From contig DAOTXR010000029.1 of assembly GCA_034435375.1 (NCBI GenBank), forward strand, positions 1 through 19,483: DNA of 19,483 bases. Reading direction: 5' to 3'. This document shows, piece by piece, positions 14,420-19,483 of this stretch. The stretch is from DAOTXR01 sp034435375 (lineage in GTDB: Bacteria; Chloroflexota; Anaerolineae; Aggregatilineales; UBA3940). Each line of letters starts with the position of its first letter. The stretch's first letter is position 1. Below the pieces are notes generated by a model. That model ran no database searches, was not told where the DNA came from, and saw only the letters and a program-made list of their open reading frames with translations. A program made the translations under genes and the position numbers.

Positions 14420-14513
14420 TCCGGCCCGGCGGTCCCTGCCTGTCCTGATTCACACAGACTCGATCCCGGCGGAGCGTCCCCTGCCGAGGGAGCGCAGCGC
14501 CTGTGGCCCTCAC

Positions 14514-14527
14514 TTGATCTGGATCAA
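14514..14527 (+). promoter_or_regulatory. Perfect FNR-type operator
   Basis: TTGATCTGGATCAA is an exact match to the FNR/DNR consensus TTGAT-N4-ATCAA. Its centre at 14520.5 lies 41.5 bp upstream of the start predicted from the -10 at 14550-14555, the standard class II activator position. The regulator encoded just upstream has the matching recognition helix. Confidence 0.85.
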
Positions 14528-14549
14528 CGTTGCGATGATCGTCTGTCGC

Positions 14550-14555
14550 TATACT
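14550..14555 (+). promoter_or_regulatory. -10 element of the FNR-type class II promoter
   Basis: TATACT (14550-14555) predicts transcription start near 14562, 18 bases before the GTG start of the ferredoxin. The position where a -35 would be (about 14527-14532, ACGTTG) is poor, as expected for a promoter that depends on an activator bound at -41.5. Confidence 0.7.
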
Positions 14556-14579
14556 GGGGGACAGATTGGATGATGCACT

Positions 14580-14831
14580 GTGACACAGATGCCCCCCGAC
14601 CTGACCCTTTGGCTCCCGCGCATTGATCGGCGGCGCTGCACCGGCTGCGGCGATTGCATTGCTGCCTGCCCGACACACGCGCTGGCGCTGGTCGAAGGGC
14701 GGGCAGCGCTGGTCAGACCGCAGGAGTGCACCTATTGCGTGCTGTGTGAGGACCTCTGTCCGGTCAACGCCATCGAACTGCCCTTTCTGATCTGCCGGGC
14801 TGACGACGATGACGGTACAGCGCGTTCGTGA
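14580..14831 (+). CDS. 2[4Fe-4S] ferredoxin-type protein
   Basis: Small cytosolic electron carrier of 83 residues with two cubane-binding motifs: CTGCGDCIAACP (C20, C23, C26, C30) and CTYCVLCEDLCP (C50, C53, C56, C60). The Pro after the fourth Cys and the pseudo-twofold layout are typical of bacterial dicluster ferredoxins. It begins with GTG at 14580 or ATG at 14589; neither has a clear ribosome site. It sits directly behind an FNR-box promoter, so expression under low oxygen or NO stress is predicted. The acidic tail (ADDDDGT) could bind a partner. The redox partner is unknown; a maturation or NapF-like role is possible. Confidence 0.9.
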   Translation: MTQMPPDLTLWLPRIDRRRCTGCGDCIAACPTHALALVEGRAALVRPQECTYCVLCEDLCPVNAIELPFLICRADDDDGTARS

Positions 14832-14998
14832 CTCCGATGCGCCAGGGGCTGTCTCAGCGTGGGGGGCACTCCTGGGTAGACATGGCCACGCCGGAGGCCA
14901 CTGCGCCCCCGGTGTGCCCGTCGCCGATGTGAGGGACATAGAGACCCTGGCCCCCTTTGATCACAGCCTGGGACTTGACGACGACGAAAGGCAGTCTC

Positions 14999-15331
14999 AT
15001 GGATCAGTACACCTATTGGGCTAACCTGATCGACCTCGTTCCCGACGTGCCCGCCGACAGCATCCTGAGCCGCACCGTCTACGAGGACTCTCACCTGAAA
15101 GCCATCCTGTTCGGCTTTGCAGCAGGCCAGGAACTGTCTGAGCACACCTCGACCTACACAGCGCTCCTGCACTTCCTGCGCGGCGAGGCGCACCTTACGT
15201 TGGGCGGCGATGCCCTGGAAGCTGCTGCCGGGACGTGGGTGCGCATGGAGCCGCGCCTGCCGCACAGCATCGTCGCTAAGACGCCGGTGGTGATGCTGCT
15301 GTTGATGCTCAAGACAGAGGAAAACCAGTAG
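14999..15331 (+). CDS. Small single-domain cupin protein
   Basis: 110-residue beta-barrel cupin. The pattern SEHTSTYTALLHFLRGEAHLT at about 50-70 matches cupin motif 1 (reduced, with H52 and a downstream aromatic/H61 position), and PRLPHSIVA (89-97) matches motif 2 with H93. It resembles the metal-binding small cupins of unknown substrate often found near redox or nitrogen genes. The ATG at 14999 has GAAAGG upstream; the longer frame from 14957 is less likely. It follows the ferredoxin by 167 bp and precedes the octahaem cytochrome by 123 bp with a twin hairpin between them, so co-transcription is uncertain. Confidence 0.82.
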   Translation: MDQYTYWANLIDLVPDVPADSILSRTVYEDSHLKAILFGFAAGQELSEHTSTYTALLHFLRGEAHLTLGGDALEAAAGTWVRMEPRLPHSIVAKTPVVMLLLMLKTEENQ

Positions 15332-15369
15332 CCGCCGTGAGTCCTGTGGAGCAGTCTCTCCGTTCCGGG

Positions 15370-15420
15370 GCACGCTTTAGCGTGCGCATGATTCTGTCGC
15401 CGGACGGTTCACCGTCCGGC
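15370..15420. repeat. Twin-hairpin element, copy 2
   Basis: GCACGC-TTTA-GCGTGC (15370-15385), a 13-base spacer ending in GTC, then GCCGGACGG-TTCA-CCGTCCGGC (15399-15420). The geometry is identical to 12637-12687: 6-bp and 9-bp stems, 4-base loops and a 13-base spacer. It ends 34 bp before the start codon of the octahaem cytochrome, with the ribosome site in between. Confidence 0.8.
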
Positions 15421-15442
15421 GAGCGCGCCCTTGCTTACATCG

Positions 15443-15450
15443 AAAGGAGG
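15443..15450 (+). promoter_or_regulatory. Strong ribosome binding site of the octahaem cytochrome
   Basis: AAAGGAGG lies four bases before the ATG at 15455. It excludes the upstream ATG at 15431, which falls before the ribosome site. Confidence 0.85.
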
Positions 15451-15454
15451 AAAC

Positions 15455-16747
15455 ATGACCGATCGTGAACCACCATCACACGCCTCGGCCTCTTCTCTGC
15501 GCGTCCTGTTGATCGGCCTGGCTGCTGTGATCGTCGTGATCGGCTTTGCGTTGGTGATCCAGGCCATCGGGCAGTCGCGGGCCGCTGCGCCCGCTGCCGA
15601 GACCGGGCAGGTGGATGCATTGGCCCGAAGCACTGATGAATGTGTGGTGTGCCACCGCCGCACCACCCCGGGCATCGTGGCTCAGTATGGGCGCAGCAGC
15701 ATGGCCGCCGCCGAAGTCACCTGCCGCAACTGTCACGAGGTCCAGGCCGGGTATCCAGGGGCGGTCGAACACGAGGGCGTCTACGTCCTCAGCCAGCCCA
15801 CCACGGCCACCTGCCAGACGTGCCACACCCAGGAGGTGGCCCAGTTCGAGCAGAGCCGCCACGGGCTGCCCGCCTACGTCGCCTTTGCAGGCAGCCAAGA
15901 CCTGCCTGCCGATCTGCTGGCGCAGTACGAGTCGATCCCTGAAGGCCAGTTTTCGCCCGATAAAGCCCGCAACGCGCTGTTTGCCATCGAAGGGCCAGCG
16001 ATCACGCGCTTCGCCTGCGAGACATGCCACAACGTCGGTCGGCCCGCCGCCGACGGATCGGTAGGCCAGTGCTGGAAGTGCCACATCCGGCATGAGTTCA
16101 GCCTGGAGCAGGCCCGCAAGCCCGAAACCTGCAACGCCTGTCACATTGGGCCTGACCATCCCCAGTGGGAAATTTACCAGGAGTCGCCGCACGGCATTGC
16201 CTACATGACGGGCGGCCACACCTGGAACTGGGAGGCCGAGCCGGGCACGCTGACTACGGTCGATTTCCCTGCGCCGACCTGCGCCACGTGCCATTTCAGC
16301 GGCTTCGGCGCGACCGGCACCACCCACGACACGGGCGACCGGCTGACCTGGTTCCTGGCCGCCCCGATCAGCGAGCGGCGGCCTGGCTGGCAGGACAACA
16401 TGATACGCATGCAGAGCGTCTGCCTGGAATGCCACAACCGCAACTTCATCGAGGGCTTCTACACCGACGCCGACGCCGCCACGGAGGCTATCAACGCACT
16501 GGTGCGCGAGAGCGATGCCATCCTCGCGCCGCTCAAAGAGGCAGGGCTGATCACCGCCGAGCCGTTCGACCAGCCCATTGACTACACCACCTTCGAGCTG
16601 TGGCATCACTGGGGCCGCACGGCCAAGTTCGGCATATGGATGCAAGGGCCGGACTACACTCAGTGGCACGGCGTGTACGAGATGCTGAGCGACCTGGCCG
16701 AGCTGCGCGAGATCAGCGCCCAGATGCAAGGGGAGGCAGGGCCGTAA
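15455..16747 (+). CDS. HAO-family octahaem cytochrome c (hydroxylamine oxidoreductase-like)
   Basis: 430-residue exported multihaem enzyme, anchored by an N-terminal helix (about 15-40). It has exactly eight CxxCH sites, beginning at 63, 90, 120, 188, 206, 226, 276 and 323, in the same order and grouping as hydroxylamine oxidoreductase. The most diagnostic block is HIRHEFSLEQARKPETC (210-226) followed by GPDH and then TWNWE, which from memory closely matches the Nitrosomonas enzyme. D234-H235 correspond to the catalytic Asp-His above haem 4. Family members oxidise hydroxylamine or hydrazine, or reduce nitrite or hydroxylamine. Direction depends on a C-terminal Tyr cross-link to haem 4; the region holds Y401 and Y408, and assignment needs an alignment. 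It sits two bases before a membrane-protein gene, its likely electron partner. Confidence 0.93.
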   Translation: MTDREPPSHASASSLRVLLIGLAAVIVVIGFALVIQAIGQSRAAAPAAETGQVDALARSTDECVVCHRRTTPGIVAQYGRSSMAAAEVTCRNCHEVQAGYPGAVEHEGVYVLSQPTTATCQTCHTQEVAQFEQSRHGLPAYVAFAGSQDLPADLLAQYESIPEGQFSPDKARNALFAIEGPAITRFACETCHNVGRPAADGSVGQCWKCHIRHEFSLEQARKPETCNACHIGPDHPQWEIYQESPHGIAYMTGGHTWNWEAEPGTLTTVDFPAPTCATCHFSGFGATGTTHDTGDRLTWFLAAPISERRPGWQDNMIRMQSVCLECHNRNFIEGFYTDADAATEAINALVRESDAILAPLKEAGLITAEPFDQPIDYTTFELWHHWGRTAKFGIWMQGPDYTQWHGVYEMLSDLAELREISAQMQGEAGP

Positions 16748-16749
16748 CC

Positions 16750-17652
16750 ATGTATCACCTAGCGACCGTTTACCCCGCAGCTCGACGCCTCCGGTTGCCG
16801 CTCTCGCGGGACCAGCTCATGTTGCTAATGGCCGCCGTCAACGAGATTTTCCTCGGCGTTGACATCTACCTAGCGCACAGCATCAGCGGCACGATCACGC
16901 CCCGCGAATGGATTCCCATTGTATTTGGGCCAATCGCCGGAGTGCTGCTGCTCGTGGCAGGCTTGATCGCCCTCAGACAACGCCCGCTGGCGACGGTGAT
17001 CGCCAATGGCGTGTTCGTAGCGAGCATCGTCGTCGGGCTGCTGGGGGCCTACTTCCACGTCGTGCGAGCCATCCTGCCCACTGCCCCAGTAGGCGAGCGC
17101 GTCTCGGTGGACCTGCTGGTGTGGGCGCCGCCCATCCTCGGCCCGCTGACCTTCTCGTTGGTCGGCTGGCTGGGCATCAGCGCGGCCTGGATCGAAGAAC
17201 CGGCGGACAGCGGTACGCTGCGGCTGCTGGCAGGCGCTCACCTGCGGCTGCCCTACAGCAAGACCCGCGCCTACTTCTTCATCGTGGGGCTGGGCACCCT
17301 GGCAACCGTCATCAGCAGCGTGCTTGACCACGCCCGCACCGGATTCGTCAACCCGTGGCTGTGGGTGCCGACCATCGCGGGGGTGTTCGGCACGACGGTG
17401 GCCGTGACGCTGGCCGCGCTCGACCAGCCCACCCGCACCGATCTGGTGACGTACATAGCAGCCATGTTGCTGCTGATCGGGGTTGGAGTGGTGGGAGCGC
17501 TGCTGCACGTGCGGGACGACCTGACGGCGGGTGGCGTGTTCCTGACCGAGCGATTCATCCGGGGTGCACCGGTGCTGGCTCCCATGTTGTTCGCCAACAT
17601 GGGCACGCTGGGGCTGATCACGTTGCTCGATCCCCAGGAGCAGGCGTCTTGA
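16750..17652 (+). CDS. Eight-helix membrane protein with internal 4+4 duplication, partner of the octahaem cytochrome
   Basis: 300 residues, family not recognised. Eight hydrophobic stretches lie at about 23-46, 57-75, 83-106, 122-147, 173-195, 203-224, 232-254 and 271-294. The halves align: H43 with a following G, P, W and P matches H194 with the same pattern, and GLLGAYFHV (97-104) matches GVVGALLHV (247-254). The four histidines H43/H103 and H194/H253 are 60 and 59 residues apart, as expected if each four-helix unit binds a b-type haem. Start ATG 16750 comes two bases after the cytochrome stop, with GGGGAGG upstream inside the cytochrome gene. I infer a quinol-linked electron-transfer subunit replacing NapC/NrfH. 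The haem binding is a hypothesis. Confidence 0.8.
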   Translation: MYHLATVYPAARRLRLPLSRDQLMLLMAAVNEIFLGVDIYLAHSISGTITPREWIPIVFGPIAGVLLLVAGLIALRQRPLATVIANGVFVASIVVGLLGAYFHVVRAILPTAPVGERVSVDLLVWAPPILGPLTFSLVGWLGISAAWIEEPADSGTLRLLAGAHLRLPYSKTRAYFFIVGLGTLATVISSVLDHARTGFVNPWLWVPTIAGVFGTTVAVTLAALDQPTRTDLVTYIAAMLLLIGVGVVGALLHVRDDLTAGGVFLTERFIRGAPVLAPMLFANMGTLGLITLLDPQEQAS

Positions 17653-17690
17653 GACGAGGCATGTCTCAGGTGGGGGCCGCCTCACCCCCA
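17650..17690. terminator. Hairpins between convergent genes (possible two-way terminator)
   Basis: TGAGAC (17650-17655) pairs with GTCTCA (17663-17668), and the TGA stop of the eight-helix protein forms part of the stem. A second stem, TGGGGG (17671-17676) with CCCCCA (17685-17690), ends four bases before the stop of the convergent CcmC-like gene. Part of this sequence (17663-17689) is related to the repeat at 1930-1955. No U-tract is present, so termination is inferred from position. Confidence 0.5.
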
Positions 17691-17693
17691 GAC

Positions 17694-18323
17694 TTATTCC
17701 CGACGATCGGGCGATTGGCCGTCTGGCCTGGCCCACCATGCGATCCACGCGCCGAGCAGCAGCGCCAGCGCCAACAGGATGGCGCCCGTCGCCTGGATGG
17801 CCGTCGAAGAGGAGGTGCGGATGGCATCGCCGGGATGCAGCACGTTGACCGCCCGGAGCGTGGTCCACACCTGAAGGGCCGCCAACCCGATCCGCAGCAG
17901 CGCACGGCCCAATGTCCAGGCGATCCATCCCTCAAGCCCCTGCACGATCACGGCTGCTGCCAGCAGGTTGAGCGCTGCTGCCACACGTGGCTCATCCCAG
18001 GCAATGCCGCCCCAGCTCACTGCCTGGGCTACGACGCTGATCAGCAACCCGCCGGCAAACAACCCCAATGCCGCCCAGCCCACCGACCGCATCCAGTCAG
18101 CCAGGCGCTGGCGGCGGGTGATGATCACGGCCAGGCCCAACAGCCCGGCAGCGACGAAGCCGATCCCGCCAGCGCGGCTGAGCGCCACGTGCACATAGAT
18201 CACCTTCACCGCCTGGCCAAGCGTTTGCTCGGCGGGGGCAAAGGCCACCACCCCTGCCGCGACGATCACAATGGCGGCCGGGGCAACCCAGGCCGCTGGG
18301 AAGGATTTCAGACGAGCGTGCAT
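17694..18323 (-). CDS. CcmC/CcsA-like cytochrome c biogenesis membrane protein (divergent)
   Basis: 209-residue polytopic protein of the haem-handling family used to mature c-type cytochromes. Six hydrophobic stretches are visible (about 12-30, 40-68, 82-103, 116-137, 143-156 and 178-197). The diagnostic parts are KVIYVHV with H45, the WWD-like loop SWGGIAWDEPR (103-113), and VNVLHPGDA with H163. In CcmC the equivalent histidines are axial haem ligands on either side of the tryptophan-rich WWD domain. Here that domain is shortened, with only W104 and W109 plus D110, so this is a divergent or specialised member. It sits 12 bp after the PPOX gene and converges on the octahaem operon, whose haems it may help load. 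Confidence 0.8.
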   Translation of the reverse strand: MHARLKSFPAAWVAPAAIVIVAAGVVAFAPAEQTLGQAVKVIYVHVALSRAGGIGFVAAGLLGLAVIITRRQRLADWMRSVGWAALGLFAGGLLISVVAQAVSWGGIAWDEPRVAAALNLLAAAVIVQGLEGWIAWTLGRALLRIGLAALQVWTTLRAVNVLHPGDAIRTSSSTAIQATGAILLALALLLGAWIAWWARPDGQSPDRRE

Positions 18324-18335
18324 GGCGAAAAACGT

Positions 18336-18746
18336 CTATGGTGTGGCAGCCGCCGCCGGCGTGATCGCCAGGAAGACCTCGTTCTTGCGGCGTCCCGTCA
18401 CCCTGCCCAGAATCTCAAAAAACAACGCCTGGACGTTGTACTTGCGCCGGAAGGCCCGGCGAGCTGTGGGCACCTCCTCTGGCGTGAGGAAACGCGCCTG
18501 CGCCTCGACCGCGCCGCCCAGCAGAGTGCCGCGTGCGTCGCATGGGCCAACCATGACTCGCGGCGTGTGGCGGAGGCGCTTGGCCTTGCCGCTGTTGCCC
18601 TCGGTGCGGACATAGAGGGTCTCGCCTGACTGGGCGAACCACACCGGCGTGACGACCGGCGCACCCGACTTGCGGTAGGTGGTCAGCGCCATGAAGTTGT
18701 GCCCGTCGAGCAGGGCGAAGGGTTGCGATTCTTTGTCCTGAGCCAT
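18336..18746 (-). CDS. PPOX-class (F420/FMN-dependent) oxidoreductase
   Basis: 136-residue split-barrel flavin/deazaflavin-binding protein of the pyridoxamine-phosphate-oxidase-like superfamily. The order of elements fits: HNFMALTTYRKSGAPVVTPVWF (16-37, barrel entry), LYVRTEGNSGKAKRLRHTPRV (44-64, cofactor phosphate region with K54, K56 and R57), and GCAVEAQ-like GGAVEAQAR (77-85), followed by RRKYN (100-104). This pattern is typical of members annotated as PPOX class F420-dependent. The substrate is unknown. The ATG at 18746 has a near-perfect AAGGAGGTG ribosome site (18757-18765). It probably shares a transcript with the CcmC-like gene downstream and the membrane protein gene 48 bp upstream. 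Confidence 0.9.
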   Translation of the reverse strand: MAQDKESQPFALLDGHNFMALTTYRKSGAPVVTPVWFAQSGETLYVRTEGNSGKAKRLRHTPRVMVGPCDARGTLLGGAVEAQARFLTPEEVPTARRAFRRKYNVQALFFEILGRVTGRRKNEVFLAITPAAAATP

Positions 18747-18756
18747 GAGACCTGTA

Positions 18757-18765
18757 CACCTCCTT
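18757..18765 (-). promoter_or_regulatory. Near-perfect Shine-Dalgarno of the PPOX gene
   Basis: AAGGAGGTG on the minus strand, ten bases before the ATG at 18746. It is among the strongest ribosome sites in the window and confirms the start. Confidence 0.8.
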
Positions 18766-18794
18766 GTCTTGGCCTGGGAGGACAGGATGGGGAG

Positions 18795-19355
18795 CTATCT
18801 GGCATCCTCATCCTGCCGGGAGCTTGGATTCACGTCGCGCTGCGCCGGCTGCCCGGCATCTCCGGCAGGCGCGTCCTCAGAGATTTCCGACGGCGGTCCT
18901 TCGGAGCCACGCAGCAGGCCGGGCAGCACTATCGCCGCCCCCAGGGTGACGATCAGCAGCGGCAGGGCCGCGAACAGCACGATGGCCAGGGCCGCCCCTG
19001 GCGCGAGCGCGCTCAGCGGATGGATCGCCGTGGCCACCGGCGCCGCCGTCATGGCGACCATCATCAGCACCAGCAGCCCCAGCGTCAGCCCTGCCGAGCG
19101 CCGGCGGCTGCCAAGACGCCTGCGGGTGGCCTCGATGACCCCCACCAGGGCCAGCGGCAGCGCCGTGAGCAGCATCGCCAGCACGAAGTTGGCGTCTAGC
19201 TCGTTCAGCACCCCACTCAGGAAGCCCACGCCTGGCAGGACAAACTCGCCATAGATCAGCGTGACGATCACCGACAGGATGAACGGCACCACAAACAGCA
19301 CACCCAGTGTGCCAACGATGACATACAGCGGAGTCTTGGAGTACCGGTGGCTCAT
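18795..19355 (-). CDS. Hypothetical four-helix membrane protein
   Basis: No family recognised. It is 186 residues with four hydrophobic stretches at about 11-35, 53-73, 88-112 and 121-148, a basic cytoplasmic loop (TRRRLGSRRR, 77-86), and a polar, acidic C-terminal tail (about 150-186). The ATG at 19355 has AAGGAGAGGG upstream; the longer frame from 19445 would run through a hairpin repeat and lacks a ribosome site, so the shorter start is preferred. It leads a probable minus-strand operon with the PPOX and CcmC-like genes, which hints at a link to cofactor or cytochrome handling, without direct evidence. Confidence 0.7.
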   Translation of the reverse strand: MSHRYSKTPLYVIVGTLGVLFVVPFILSVIVTLIYGEFVLPGVGFLSGVLNELDANFVLAMLLTALPLALVGVIEATRRRLGSRRRSAGLTLGLLVLMMVAMTAAPVATAIHPLSALAPGAALAIVLFAALPLLIVTLGAAIVLPGLLRGSEGPPSEISEDAPAGDAGQPAQRDVNPSSRQDEDAR

Positions 19356-19410
19356 GGCGTCCCTCTCCTTGCCCTGTGATTCTAGCAACGGCTGAGGTGA
19401 TTTTCTAAAT

Positions 19411-19448
19411 GTTTTGCCCAAAGTGATTCGGAGTACTTTTCGCAAAAC
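19411..19448. repeat. REP-like hairpin, copy 2
   Basis: GTTTTGCCCAAAG (19411-19423) pairs, with two mismatches, with CTTTTCGCAAAAC (19436-19448) around a 12-base loop containing ATTCGGAGT. It matches the hairpin at 4405-4442 at 30 of 38 positions, including the loop core. It lies 56 bp upstream of the start codon of the four-helix membrane protein. Confidence 0.7.
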
Positions 19449-19467
19449 ACGTGAGAGGGAATCGGTT

Positions 19468-19483
19468 GGGGGGGGGGGGGGGG
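19468..19483. other. Poly-G run at the window end
   Basis: Sixteen consecutive G run to the last base. Runs like this at a contig end commonly arise from no-signal calls in two-colour sequencing, so the true sequence beyond about 19467 is unknown. Confidence 0.8.

Noticed and set aside
14957..14985. Second FNR box upstream of the cupin (TTTGATCACAG...)
   Set aside because: Only one TTGAT half-site is present; the ATCAA partner at the right spacing is missing.
15476..16729. 417-aa minus-strand open frame
   Set aside because: Antisense to the octahaem cytochrome, whose eight haem sites leave no doubt about the coding strand.
17355..18629. 424-aa plus-strand open frame
   Set aside because: Overlaps the eight-helix protein out of frame and is antisense to the CcmC-like and PPOX genes.

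Overview
This is a GC-rich bacterial window whose gene content best fits a Chloroflexota (Anaerolineae-like) genome, probably a metagenome-assembled contig. That assignment is an inference. It rests on tandem M42 aminopeptidases, a Rieske/cytochrome b operon with dihaem cytochromes, surface proteins with Thr/Pro/Ala repeats, F420-type PPOX proteins, and abundant GC-rich hairpin repeats between genes. No rRNA, tRNA, CRISPR array, transposase or phage gene was seen. The right edge is a run of 16 G, which looks like a contig-end artefact.

Left third (1-6.8 kb, minus strand): a membrane protein with a large external loop and an acidic/proline-rich tail; three paralogous M42 metallo-aminopeptidases with all metal ligands present; a 68-aa two-helix membrane protein; and an N-terminally anchored surface protein with seven 8-residue repeats and a C-terminal Ig/cadherin-like domain. 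The gaps carry MITE- or REP-like palindromes. From 7.0 kb the plus strand carries a SAM methyltransferase, followed by about 0.7 kb with no convincing intact gene.

Centre (8.4-12.6 kb, plus strand): a textbook sigma-70-type promoter (TTGACA-N17-TATATT) precedes an operon for a quinol:cytochrome c oxidoreductase. It encodes a Rieske protein, a fused cytochrome b (with an unusual APWY in place of PEWY at the quinol site and a soluble C-terminal extension), and two membrane-anchored dihaem cytochromes c. Next come an exported protein with a transmembrane helix and a C-terminal zinc ribbon, and a Crp/Fnr-family regulator.

Right third (14.4-19.4 kb): a perfect FNR box (TTGATCTGGATCAA) is centred at about -41.5 of a predicted promoter for a 2[4Fe-4S] ferredoxin. 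The neighbouring regulator has the FNR-type E-x-x-S-R recognition helix but no N-terminal FeS cysteine cluster. After a small cupin comes a two-gene unit: an eight-haem cytochrome c of the hydroxylamine oxidoreductase (HAO) family, and an eight-helix membrane protein that appears to be an internal duplication with four histidines at matching positions. I consider this pair the best candidate for an undescribed respiratory module, in which the membrane protein may replace the usual NapC/NrfH-type quinol anchor. Convergent minus-strand genes encode a divergent CcmC/CcsA-like haem-handling protein, a PPOX-family flavoprotein and an unknown membrane protein.

Taken together, the right two thirds look like a c-type-cytochrome respiratory locus: a bc-type complex, an HAO-like enzyme for small nitrogen compounds, a haem-handling protein, and a low-oxygen/NO-type regulator.
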